The notes under the pieces: generated by a model
Told to the model about the DNA's origin: nothing
Database searches by the model: none
The model's input: the letters and a program-made list of their open reading frames with translations, nothing else
Program-made: the position numbers and the translations under genes
Part shown: positions 5,053-12,168 of the stretch, one piece after another
Position numbering within the stretch: the stretch's first letter is position 1
How the letters are laid out: every line of letters starts with the position of its first letter
IMG/VR virus record: IMGVR_UViG_3300008517_000189
Coordinates: 1-28,199 of that record
Strand: one strand, 5' to 3'
DNA from: a virus
Length of the DNA: 28,199 nucleotides

Positions 5053-5381
5053 AATATAATAAAAAAGCATTCTATCTTGAGCGTAAAAGACTTACAAAAG
5101 AGTTTTTAGATGGAAGCCCACCTAAATTTAATTTAGGGGACAAGGTTTATGGATGGTCTACGCGAAACTTTGGGCGCAAAAATAAAAATGGAGATTATCA
5201 GTATAATATTCTTACGGGAAATATTAATGAAATAATTATAAGAGGGGACAAAAAAGCTGATCGTTTCTCTTATTCTTATGGAGTTTCTCCATTTCGACGC
5301 GCATTTTCAGAAAAGGATCTTTTTGCTAGTTATAATGAAGCTTTAGCAAGTGCTCTAACTGATTTTGAGTTTGATTTTTAG
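5049..5381 (+). CDS. 110-aa early protein, unknown
   Basis: The start at 5049 is chosen for the ATGA overlap with the upstream stop and the GGAG 5-8 bases before it; an upstream in-frame ATG at 4992 would overlap the previous gene by 61 bases. The protein is basic at the N-terminus, then has a segment like NLGDKVYGWSTRNFGRK, predicted strands, and an acidic Phe-rich end (DFEFDF). No family was recognised. It is co-transcribed with the coiled-coil gene before it. Confidence 0.6.
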   Translation: MKYNKKAFYLERKRLTKEFLDGSPPKFNLGDKVYGWSTRNFGRKNKNGDYQYNILTGNINEIIIRGDKKADRFSYSYGVSPFRRAFSEKDLFASYNEALASALTDFEFDF

Positions 5382-5412
5382 ATTGACAATTTAATTTAGA
5401 GGATGATGAAGA

Positions 5413-5574
5413 ATGACTGATGAATATTTAACCAGCATTACATAAGTCACTGATTTAACTAGTCGTATTAGTTCATTTGTATATCATTCGAGTACCGCTA
5501 TTAGTGAGCTGCGAGAGCCAAATAAAATGGATATGCCCAGCCTAAGTGATAGAATAAATAAAAGCGAAGATTAA
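5413..5574 (+). pseudogene. Short gene interrupted by an in-frame TAA
   Basis: From ATG at 5413, preceded by GAGG, the frame stays open for 54 codons except for TAA at codon 11 (5443-5445), and ends in TAA at 5572-5574. The part after the stop (VTDLTSRISSFVYHSS and on) has gene-like composition. Either a nonsense mutation or a recombination event broke the gene: the stop lies at the edge of a 17-base repeat shared with 4522-4538. It could also be a pair of unrelated short frames. Confidence 0.45.
5428..5444 (+). repeat. 17-base direct repeat, copy 2
   Basis: Identical to 4522-4538. It ends within the TAA that interrupts the frame of 5413-5574, which suggests that a short template switch or insertion created the stop. 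Confidence 0.85.
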
Positions 5575-5589
5575 AAAAGGTGAAGAAAT

Positions 5590-5907
5590 ATGAAGGAATT
5601 TAAATATAGAAGTGTAACTTTCCCACTTTCTGAATTGGTTTCACCAATCAGATTTGATAAAAATGTACTTACTTTAAGTTTTGTTAAAGATGGCTATAAT
5701 AATACATCTTGTCATTCAACAATATTAATTCTTTGTTCACATGATGGTTCGATAAAACAAAAAATAGAAAAAGATATAAATAAGTTTTTAGAAATGGCTC
5801 AAGATCCGCTAGGGCTCAGTTTTAATTTGGATCGTTTGGCTAAAAAGTATGAGGTACATATTGAGTGGCATCAGAGATTTATAGATAAAAAGGAGACTGA
5901 ATGTTAA
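5590..5907 (+). CDS. 105-aa early protein, unknown
   Basis: AAGGTGAAG precedes the ATG. The first 50 residues suggest beta strands (FKYRSVTFPLSELV, NVLTLSFVKDGYNN, STILILCSHDG), followed by helices (KIEKDINKFLEMAQD) and a basic end. No family was recognised. It overlaps the 48-aa gene that follows by 7 bases. Confidence 0.6.
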   Translation: MKEFKYRSVTFPLSELVSPIRFDKNVLTLSFVKDGYNNTSCHSTILILCSHDGSIKQKIEKDINKFLEMAQDPLGLSFNLDRLAKKYEVHIEWHQRFIDKKETEC

Positions 5908-6047
5908 AGTTTATATCAAAAACTGATTTTGAAAAAATGTATCCGCATGTTACGGAAGAAGGAAAGCTAACCTTTTCGGATTTAGAGAGACCGATACATT
6001 ATACGAACATAAACCCATTTGCACAGGAGGATGAGGAAAAAAAATGA
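5901..6047 (+). CDS. 48-aa acidic microprotein
   Basis: ATG at 5901 with AAGGAG 5 bases upstream; 48 codons to TGA at 6045-6047, which overlaps the next gene as ATGA. The protein has KTDFEKMYPHVTEEGKLTFS in its N-terminal half and ends in an acidic AQEDEEKK tail. Position and packing support it. No function is suggested. Confidence 0.55.
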   Translation: MLKFISKTDFEKMYPHVTEEGKLTFSDLERPIHYTNINPFAQEDEEKK

Positions 6048-6256
6048 AAATCATTTATTTAGCGACGGCAGTAATTCTTATCTTTTTATTTCCTGTAGTG
6101 GTTACCGTTCTTGGTGAATTCGGGGAGCCAAAACATTTACGCGATTGGATATTAGCTATTAAATGTGGTTTTTTTATTGGAGCTGCTATTATTATCCTAG
6201 GCTTTTTTGTAATAGCCATAGTTTCTTTATTTTGTTTTGGACTCGGTTTTAATTGA
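6044..6256 (+). CDS. Small membrane protein with two transmembrane helices
   Basis: 70 aa. Hydrophobic helices at about 3-23 and 38-66, joined by a short charged loop (EFGEPKHLRDW), so both ends probably face the same side. Two-helix phage proteins of this size include holins and superinfection-exclusion factors. This one is far from the lysis genes, at the end of the early block, which favours an exclusion or host-modification role, but this is only inference. GAGG lies 8 bases before the ATG. The first late-region promoter starts inside its last codons. Confidence 0.65.
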   Translation: MKIIYLATAVILIFLFPVVVTVLGEFGEPKHLRDWILAIKCGFFIGAAIIILGFFVIAIVSLFCFGLGFN

Positions 6257-6281
6257 CAATCAATCCTATTTATGGGATACT
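6253..6281 (+). promoter_or_regulatory. Promoter, first copy, before the late region
   Basis: TTGACA (6253-6258), 17-base spacer, GATACT (6276-6281). Bases 6253-6273 match 6371-6391 at 19 of 21 positions. Transcripts starting here would meet the terminator at 6333-6368. Confidence 0.6.
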
Positions 6282-6332
6282 TAAAAAGTAATTTTATTAT
6301 TACTACTAAAAACATCGATCCATGGACACCTA

Positions 6333-6368
6333 AATAAAGCTTAATGGTTTGCCACATTGGGCTTTATT
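6333..6368 (+). terminator. Terminator between early and late regions
   Basis: AATAAAGC (6333-6340) pairs perfectly with GCTTTATT (6361-6368). An inner TGG-TTTG-CCA extends the hairpin. TTATTATTTG follows the stem, so the U-run is interrupted and termination may be partial. Confidence 0.6.
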
Positions 6369-6370
6369 AT

Positions 6371-6399
6371 TTGACAATTAATTCTATTTATATTACATT
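6371..6399 (+). promoter_or_regulatory. Promoter, second copy, drives packaging genes
   Basis: TTGACA (6371-6376), 17-base spacer, TACATT (6394-6399). It begins two bases after the terminator stem and about 70 bases before the first late gene. The octamer TATATTAC (6389-6396), also present in the early control region, overlaps the -10. Confidence 0.65.
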
Positions 6400-6442
6400 C
6401 GTCCATAATTAATTTTATTAATATTGTTATGGAGGAATTACA

Positions 6443-6736
6443 ATGCGTAAAAAGACCAAAAAGGCTATGCCTAAACGAGGACCTTTCATTAAAACCGCTC
6501 GAGCAAAGAAAACTCCCGGAAAGACCGTAAGAGTTGGTGGAACTGAAGTATTAAAGCCTAAGAAGAAAGGGCAGAAGGTTGTTAGTTTCAAGAAAGGTGG
6601 ATTACATAAGACTTTAGGTGTTGCTGCTGGCAAAAAAATCCCAGCCTCTAAAATGGCCGCTGCCTTACGTGGTGAGTATGGAACTAAAGCAAAAAAACAA
6701 GCGTTATTTGCTAAGAATGTATTGGTTGGAAAATAA
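6443..6736 (+). CDS. Small basic phage protein upstream of terminase
   Basis: 97 aa and very rich in lysine and arginine. The N-terminal 50 residues are a basic, probably disordered tail. The second half has the pattern [20 protein letters not shown] followed by A-x-FAKNVL, which recurs in small proteins of many tailed phages (G-x-LH-x-x-LGV-x-x-GKKIP). These usually sit near head or packaging genes and are thought to bind DNA or be carried in the virion; no role is proven. GGAGG lies about 9 bases upstream. First gene of the late transcript. Confidence 0.65.
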   Translation: MRKKTKKAMPKRGPFIKTARAKKTPGKTVRVGGTEVLKPKKKGQKVVSFKKGGLHKTLGVAAGKKIPASKMAAALRGEYGTKAKKQALFAKNVLVGK

Positions 6737-6738
6737 TA

Positions 6739-6921
6739 ATGCCACTTAAGAAAGGAAAATCCCAAAAGACAATTAGCTCTAATATCAAGACGCTAGTTAA
6801 AGAAGGTCGCCCGCAAAAGCAAGCTATAGCGATTGCTTATAGCGAAGCGGGCAAAAATAAAACTAAGAAAGCGCGTAAGCGTGTTAAAAAAAGGAGATCT
6901 AATTATGGTAATACAATGTAA
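6739..6921 (+). CDS. 60-aa basic phage protein ([10 protein letters not shown] family)
   Basis: 60 aa. The pattern [20 protein letters not shown] followed by [16 protein letters not shown] is a widespread small phage protein, found in many podoviruses and siphoviruses; its role is unknown. A highly basic tail follows ([11 protein letters not shown]). It starts two bases after the previous stop and its 3' end overlaps the zinc-finger microprotein by 17 bases. With the 97-aa gene it makes a pair of small, strongly basic proteins. Confidence 0.7.
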   Translation: MPLKKGKSQKTISSNIKTLVKEGRPQKQAIAIAYSEAGKNKTKKARKRVKKRRSNYGNTM

Positions 6922-7096
6922 GTTTTGCAATGGTAAAGGTAAACGCCGTGGTATGGGTTGGATATTGGAAGATTGCCAAAAGTGCGGTGGTACTGGAAAG
7001 CTTGAAATTAAATCAACTATAGAAGATGCGCCAAAAGAGGTGGAACCTAAAGCAGCCCCGAAGCCTAAAAAGAAAGAAGCAAAAGAGGATAAATGA
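6905..7096 (+). CDS. DnaJ-type zinc-finger microprotein
   Basis: 63 aa from ATG at 6905, chosen because AAGGAG lies just before it; a longer frame from 6833 lies wholly inside the previous gene. Seen: C-K-F-C-N-G-K-G near residue 5 and C-Q-K-C-G-G-T-G near residue 24, the two halves of a DnaJ-type CxxCxGxG zinc module, followed by an acidic then lysine-rich tail ([14 protein letters not shown]). Known: DnaJ zinc modules bind unfolded protein. Here there is no J domain, so chaperone help in head assembly is possible but unproven. ATGA overlap with terminase small. Confidence 0.7.
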   Translation: MVIQCKFCNGKGKRRGMGWILEDCQKCGGTGKLEIKSTIEDAPKEVEPKAAPKPKKKEAKEDK

Positions 7097-7491
7097 GTAA
7101 TACACGTGATCCAAAAGAACCGATATTAGATAAGAACGGAAAAGTTGAGCTTACCCCAGATCAACTTTTAATGATCCGTTCTATGCAACAAAATTATGGG
7201 ATAGTTACAAAAGCCCTAAAGGCTGCGCATGTTTCAAATAGTTTATATTATCGCTGGCTTAAGAAGTGTCCTAAGTTTAAAAAAGCTATTGAAGATGTAG
7301 AAGACTATGCGCTTGATTTTGTAGAAGATGCATTGCTTAAGAATATCAAGAAAGGCGATAAAACCTGTATTATCTTTTATCTGAAGTGTAAAGGTAAAAG
7401 ACGCGGATATATTGAAAAGCAAGAGATTGAACATAGTGCTATTAACATTCAAGGATTGCGTGAAATTACGGCTGCAATAAAAGAATACTAA
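7093..7491 (+). CDS. Terminase small subunit
   Basis: 132 aa. Recognises the packaging site and regulates the large subunit. Seen: a helix-turn-helix at about 35-57 (YGIVTKALKAAHVSNSLYYR) and then a helical segment (KKAIEDVEDYALDFVEDALL), followed by a GDKTCIIFYLKCKGKRRGY segment that is typical of small terminase proteins of the phBC6A51-like type. It directly precedes the large subunit and overlaps the zinc-finger gene by four bases. AGAGGAT is the ribosome site. P22 gp3 is of a different sequence type, so only the role is shared. Confidence 0.85.
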   Translation: MSNTRDPKEPILDKNGKVELTPDQLLMIRSMQQNYGIVTKALKAAHVSNSLYYRWLKKCPKFKKAIEDVEDYALDFVEDALLKNIKKGDKTCIIFYLKCKGKRRGYIEKQEIEHSAINIQGLREITAAIKEY

Positions 7492-7495
7492 TGAT

Positions 7496-9043
7496 ATGCA
7501 AACAGCTCAGGATTTACTATTTGAGGAAGAGACCAGATCCAAACTCCTAGGATCGTTGATTTATTTTACGCAGGTATTTTATAAGCTAAGAACTGGTCGG
7601 GATTTTGAGATTAGTCAACCTATTGGAAGAGAATCACATCATGTAACGATCTGTAGAGCATTTACCGATGTATTTAAAGGTGATATTACTAGGTTGCTTG
7701 TTAATATCGCACCTGGTTCAGGTAAAAGTGAATTATTAAAGCATTTTATTGCGTGGGCTATGGCTTGGTATCCTGATAGTAAGTTCTTATATCTCAGTTA
7801 TTCACATGATCTTGCTTCTTATCATACGCATACAATCAAACAAATAATGCAATTACCTCTATACCGTAAATTGTTTGGAATAGAGCTAAGATCTGATTCA
7901 ACAGCTAAAAATCACTTTCAAAATATCAATGGTGGAACTGTTTATGCTGCTGGATCAGCAGGAACAATAACAGGTTTTGATGCTGGCTTGCCTTTAATGA
8001 AGAGATTCACAGGTGCAATCATTATGGATGATATGCATAAGCCAAGCGATGTGCATAGTGATGTAGAGCGCGAGAAAGTAAAAAGAAACTATCATGATAC
8101 GATCATCCACCGCAAAAGAAGTCAAAAAGTACCGATTATATTTGTTGGTCAAAGATTACATGAAGGTGATCTGCCGGCTAGTTTACTAGCAAAAGAAGAT
8201 GGGTATGAGTGGGATAAGATTATATTAAAATCTATTGATGAAGTGGGAAATGTATTATATCCAAAGATTCATCCGAAAGAACACTTGCTCACTTTGCAGG
8301 AATCATCCCCATACTCATTTTCTTCGCAATATCAACAAGACCCGCAACCAGCAGGAGGTGGGATTTTTCCAACTAAAAGATTCTTAGAATTAGAGAAAGA
8401 ACCAGAAATCTTAGCGACTTTTATTACTGCTGATACAGCTGAAACAGATAAAGATTATAATGATGCAACGGTATTTAGTTTTTGGGGGGTTCATAAGATT
8501 ATCCAAAACGATATCGATACAGGATTGTATGGGATTGTTTGGCTTGACTGTCTCGAGTTAAGAATTGAGCCAAAAGATTTGGAAAGTGAGTTTTTGGCTT
8601 TTTATGCTCAATGTATGCAACATAGTGTAAAACCTAAGCTTGCTGCAATTGAAAAAAAATCAACTGGAGTTACTTTGTTATCTGTTTTAAAAAATATGCA
8701 AGGATTAGAAATACTGGATATTTCAAGAACTCGGGCGTCTGGCAATAAAACATCAAGATTTTTAGAAATTCAACCATATATCTATACCAAACGCGTTTCA
8801 TTTTTATTGCATGCAAAGCATAAAAAGATGTGTGTTGAGCATTGTGGCAAGATAACGGCGAATAATACGCATAGATTTGATGATATTGCAGACACATTAT
8901 ATGATGCAGTTAAACTAGCATTAATTGACCAAATAATAATAACGCGTTATATTAACAAAACTGATAATGCAACAAATAAAATTGTGAAAGGAATGGCTCA
9001 GGAATTTGCTGAGTTACAAAAATTGAGAGGATTAAGAAAATGA
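7496..9043 (+). CDS. Terminase large subunit
   Basis: 515 aa. ATP-driven DNA packaging motor and nuclease. Seen: Walker A-like APGSGKSE at 72-79; Walker B IIMDD at 175-179; nuclease motifs with D313 in ITADTAET, E386 in AAIEKKSTG, and D463/D466 in HRFDDIADTLYD. The order and spacing match full-length large terminases, so both ATPase and RNase H-like nuclease parts appear intact. No good ribosome site precedes the ATG, four bases after the small-subunit stop, so translation is probably coupled. The stop overlaps the portal start as ATGA. P22 gp2 is 499 aa. Confidence 0.95.
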   Translation: MQTAQDLLFEEETRSKLLGSLIYFTQVFYKLRTGRDFEISQPIGRESHHVTICRAFTDVFKGDITRLLVNIAPGSGKSELLKHFIAWAMAWYPDSKFLYLSYSHDLASYHTHTIKQIMQLPLYRKLFGIELRSDSTAKNHFQNINGGTVYAAGSAGTITGFDAGLPLMKRFTGAIIMDDMHKPSDVHSDVEREKVKRNYHDTIIHRKRSQKVPIIFVGQRLHEGDLPASLLAKEDGYEWDKIILKSIDEVGNVLYPKIHPKEHLLTLQESSPYSFSSQYQQDPQPAGGGIFPTKRFLELEKEPEILATFITADTAETDKDYNDATVFSFWGVHKIIQNDIDTGLYGIVWLDCLELRIEPKDLESEFLAFYAQCMQHSVKPKLAAIEKKSTGVTLLSVLKNMQGLEILDISRTRASGNKTSRFLEIQPYIYTKRVSFLLHAKHKKMCVEHCGKITANNTHRFDDIADTLYDAVKLALIDQIIITRYINKTDNATNKIVKGMAQEFAELQKLRGLRK

Positions 9044-11181
9044 TTGAAGTAGCCAAAAAACACCAAGATGCATTAGAGCGCATCAAAAAAAACGTAGAAG
9101 AATCCGCTAATTATTTCGAACCAAATTATAAACGTTGGCATGAGTTTATGAAGTTTGTGTTTTTAACATCATTAAGTGATTATGATATTGCTCTCTTAGA
9201 CCGACTTAAAAAACCACAAATAGAATTTAATGTATTAGAGGCTTATATTTCTAGGCTTTTAGGTGAGTTTTCAAAACAAGAACCATCTGTAAAAATTAGC
9301 GCGGCAAATAGCTCTCTTCCAGCAGGAGAAAAAACTACAAGTACTGTTGAGGGATATATGCGTTATGCAGAACAAGAAGCACGGGAGAATGGTTGTGAAT
9401 ATGAAATATATAAAGATTTATTAGGTGGTGGGTTTAGTGTTGCTAAGGTTTGGACGGATTATGTAAATGAGATGAGCTTTGAGCAAGAGATTAAATTTGA
9501 ACGTGCTTTTGATCCTACATTATGTGGATTTGATCCTCTCGCTAGAAGGTCAGACAAGTCCGATGGTCAATATTGTTTTGAGTTAGTACCTAAAACAAAA
9601 GATGAGTTTCAAGCCGAATTTCCGGATATTGACATAAGTGACATTAAATTTGTTAGATCAGCGGATTTAAAAGGTTTTAACTGGTCATATCAGAATCAAA
9701 GCCAAAAAATTCTATTAATAGCCAATTATTACGAAAAGAAACTTAAACAAACAAAGATTGTGCATTTGAGCAATGGAACTGTAATGCCAGAAGATCGTTA
9801 TAAAGAACACTTGTTGAGATGGGAAGAGGCTGGGATTATAGAGCAGGCACCTACAATTGTGGGAAAACCAAGAATGACAACCATTACAACAATTTGTCGC
9901 TATAGGTTTATAGAAAATAAAGTTATGTCCTATAAAAAAATGAATTTTGCGTATTTGCCCTTAGTTTTCTTTGATGGAAGTTCTGTAATAGTGCGAAAAG
10001 ATGAAAGCGGTGCTGTTCAACAACATACACGCCCCTATGTTTACCAAGCAATGGGCATTCAAAAGCTTAAGAATTTTGCTGGTCAAACATTAGCAAATGA
10101 AATTGAAAATATGGTACAGCATAAATTTAAGATTCCAAAAGAAGGTATTCCACAAGAATGTAAAGAGGCATATACTAATTATCAAACGCCAAGTACTATC
10201 GTTTATAATCAATTTAAAGATGACAACCCTGATGTTAGACTAGACCCTCCTCAAGAAATCGCAAGAGTTCCAACGCCGCCAGAAGTTGCAAATGCTTTCA
10301 TGGGATCAGATCAAGTCACACAATCTATTTTAGGTTCGTATGATGCGCAGCTTGGAATTCAAAACCAACAATTAAGTGGTGTTGCCATTGTTGAAGGTGC
10401 AACACAATCAAATGCAACTGCAATGCCTTATATTGTTGGGTTTTTAAATGGATTAACGCAAGTATTTACTATTATGCTTGATTTGATACCTAAATATATG
10501 TCTACTCCTCGAACGGTTCCTACAATAGGAATAGATGGAAAACGAAATTATATTGCAGTAAACCAGCAAGGACATCCAAGTTTACAATATGATCCGCATT
10601 CTTTAAATATTCGGGTTCAAGCTGGTGTTAATTTCGCTATTCAAAAATCTAGAGCTTTACAGCAGATTATTGCTATGTCTCAAGCATCCCCAATGTTTGG
10701 ACAATTTATTAATACTGTTGGATTGCCTATTATTCTAGATAATTTGGAGATCAGAGGAATAGACCAGTTAAAAGACCTCGCAGATAAATTTATAAAACAA
10801 ATGGAGGCCCAACAAGCTCGAACTGCACAACAAGGCCAGCAAGATAACCCGCAATTGATTAACGCACAAAATGATCGTATGAAGATAGCTCAAGAAGCAC
10901 AATTAGATGAAACAAACGCTAAATTAAAAGCTGCTGAAATAGCGGTTAGTAATAAAAAAGCTGATAATGAAAGACTAAAGATTATGGAAATGGGTAATAA
11001 TAATTCGATAAAACAAGAATTAGAAGCTAAAAAAGTTGATGCAGAGCTTACCGGTCAAGCTGTTGATGTGGCGATAAAGGCTGCAGATACAGATCATAGA
11101 CATACAAAAGAAAGCATAGAATTGGCCCATAAAATTGGTCAACCTATAATGGAAATGACTGAAGAACCAGGCGAAGAATAA
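9040..11181 (+). CDS. Portal protein, P22 type
   Basis: 713 aa (P22 gp1 is 725). It forms the dodecameric DNA channel at one capsid vertex. Seen: N-terminal segment FEPNYKRWHEFMKFV, then LDRLKKPQIEFNVLEAYISR and LLGEFSKQEPSV, all characteristic of P22-like portals; a central AFDPTLCGFDPLARRSDKSD segment; and a Gln-rich helical C-terminus (about 590-690) that would form the barrel typical of P22 portals. It sits between terminase and scaffold, as in P22. It ends 5 bases before the scaffold promoter. Confidence 0.95.
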   Translation: MIEVAKKHQDALERIKKNVEESANYFEPNYKRWHEFMKFVFLTSLSDYDIALLDRLKKPQIEFNVLEAYISRLLGEFSKQEPSVKISAANSSLPAGEKTTSTVEGYMRYAEQEARENGCEYEIYKDLLGGGFSVAKVWTDYVNEMSFEQEIKFERAFDPTLCGFDPLARRSDKSDGQYCFELVPKTKDEFQAEFPDIDISDIKFVRSADLKGFNWSYQNQSQKILLIANYYEKKLKQTKIVHLSNGTVMPEDRYKEHLLRWEEAGIIEQAPTIVGKPRMTTITTICRYRFIENKVMSYKKMNFAYLPLVFFDGSSVIVRKDESGAVQQHTRPYVYQAMGIQKLKNFAGQTLANEIENMVQHKFKIPKEGIPQECKEAYTNYQTPSTIVYNQFKDDNPDVRLDPPQEIARVPTPPEVANAFMGSDQVTQSILGSYDAQLGIQNQQLSGVAIVEGATQSNATAMPYIVGFLNGLTQVFTIMLDLIPKYMSTPRTVPTIGIDGKRNYIAVNQQGHPSLQYDPHSLNIRVQAGVNFAIQKSRALQQIIAMSQASPMFGQFINTVGLPIILDNLEIRGIDQLKDLADKFIKQMEAQQARTAQQGQQDNPQLINAQNDRMKIAQEAQLDETNAKLKAAEIAVSNKKADNERLKIMEMGNNNSIKQELEAKKVDAELTGQAVDVAIKAADTDHRHTKESIELAHKIGQPIMEMTEEPGEE

Positions 11182-11185
11182 AAAC

Positions 11186-11215
11186 TTGACATATTAATTT
11201 AATTGATATTATAAT
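11186..11215 (+). promoter_or_regulatory. Promoter for scaffold and coat genes
   Basis: TTGACA (11186-11191), 18-base spacer, TATAAT (11210-11215): both boxes are perfect consensus. The -10 context TGATATTATAAT is identical to 549-560. The expected start is near 11222, giving a leader of about 135 bases. Confidence 0.85.
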
Positions 11216-11235
11216 TCTGTAATATTAATGATTTT

Positions 11236-11349
11236 GATGGAGACTCGCGCCATAATGCGAGGTAAACGTGTCTATACGGTCAAAATAGACGGAGACTCAT
11301 AACGTATAATTTGAGGCATTTACCGTGACGGGGTAAAAGTCGATGGAGG
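11236..11349 (+). promoter_or_regulatory. Three-hairpin leader of the scaffold gene with repeated GATGGAG
   Basis: Three simple hairpins follow each other: CTCGC/GCGAG (11244-11261), GTCTAT/ATAGAC (11270-11290) and TTTACC/GGTAAA (11319-11337). The word GAYGGAG starts at 11236, 11288 and 11342; the third is the ribosome site of the scaffold gene. A short frame from ATG 11255 to TAA 11302 encodes MRGKRVYTVKIDGDS. It may be a leader peptide or the remains of a gene. Confidence 0.55.
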
Positions 11350-11355
11350 TTTAAA

Positions 11356-12111
11356 ATGAACGAAGGCGATACAACACAGCAGAGTTCTACTGAAAATGTG
11401 AGCACTGCTGATTCTGGGGCGCAAACGCAAACTGCTCCTGTAGAAAAGACGGAAGGAACTGCGAAACCAGAAACCCCGTCTGAAAAGCTTTTAAAGCAAT
11501 CAGAAGTTAATGAGATAGTTGGTGGCGTTAAGAAAGAAGCTTATGAGAAAGGAAGGCGTGATTCACTTGGTGAAGTACAGGCCAAACAGACTCAAGAACT
11601 TAAGAATGATGTCACACCTCAGCAAGCTGAGACTAATGCTGTAAATGCGCAGCTTTCAGAGGAAAACATTAGACAGATAATCGATGATGAATCTCAAAGA
11701 AAAGCTAATGAAGCTGTTATACAGAATGTTGTTAATGAGTTTGTGCAGAAGATGAGTGCTGGAAAAGATAAGCATTCGGACTTTAACGAAGTTGTAGAAA
11801 AATTGAACATACCATCAATACCACATATTGTTGTTATGGCAAATTCGATGGATAATACTGCTGATGTAATGTACGAATTAGGAAAGCACCCGGCTAAATT
11901 GGCTAATGTTTTAATGTTAGCTCAAAATGCTCCGCGTTTAGCACAAGATGAGTTCAGGAAATTATCTGAATCCATCAAGAAGAATGAGGAAGCAGCAGGA
12001 AAAGAACAGCCGCCAGAGCCATTAGATCAAATTAAGCCATCCATAACAGGAACGGATAATGGCTCAATGACTGTAAATGATTTACGTAAGCAACCCTGGT
12101 TGCGAGGATAG
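11356..12111 (+). CDS. Scaffolding protein
   Basis: 251 aa. Seen: a disordered Thr/Ser/Gln/Glu-rich N-terminus, hydrophilic helical middle (EVNEIVGGVKKEAYEKGRR), a helical region with KHSDFNEVVEKLNIPS at about 138-153, and a C-terminus ending in TVNDLRKQPWLRG. Composition, size and its place between portal and coat identify it as the internal scaffold that shapes the procapsid and leaves before DNA packaging; P22 gp8 is 303 aa. Identification is mostly by position and composition. GGAGG lies 7 bases upstream. Confidence 0.8.
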   Translation: MNEGDTTQQSSTENVSTADSGAQTQTAPVEKTEGTAKPETPSEKLLKQSEVNEIVGGVKKEAYEKGRRDSLGEVQAKQTQELKNDVTPQQAETNAVNAQLSEENIRQIIDDESQRKANEAVIQNVVNEFVQKMSAGKDKHSDFNEVVEKLNIPSIPHIVVMANSMDNTADVMYELGKHPAKLANVLMLAQNAPRLAQDEFRKLSESIKKNEEAAGKEQPPEPLDQIKPSITGTDNGSMTVNDLRKQPWLRG

Positions 12112-12168
12112 TTCAGACATATAGGTCATTATCTCTAAAATTGATTTTAATTTTTTGGAGGTTTAAAA

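Noticed and set aside
6427-6765. Minus-strand frame of 112 codons
   Set aside because: Antisense to a lysine-rich gene, which naturally lacks stops on the opposite strand. The plus-strand gene has GGAGG and a recognisable family pattern.
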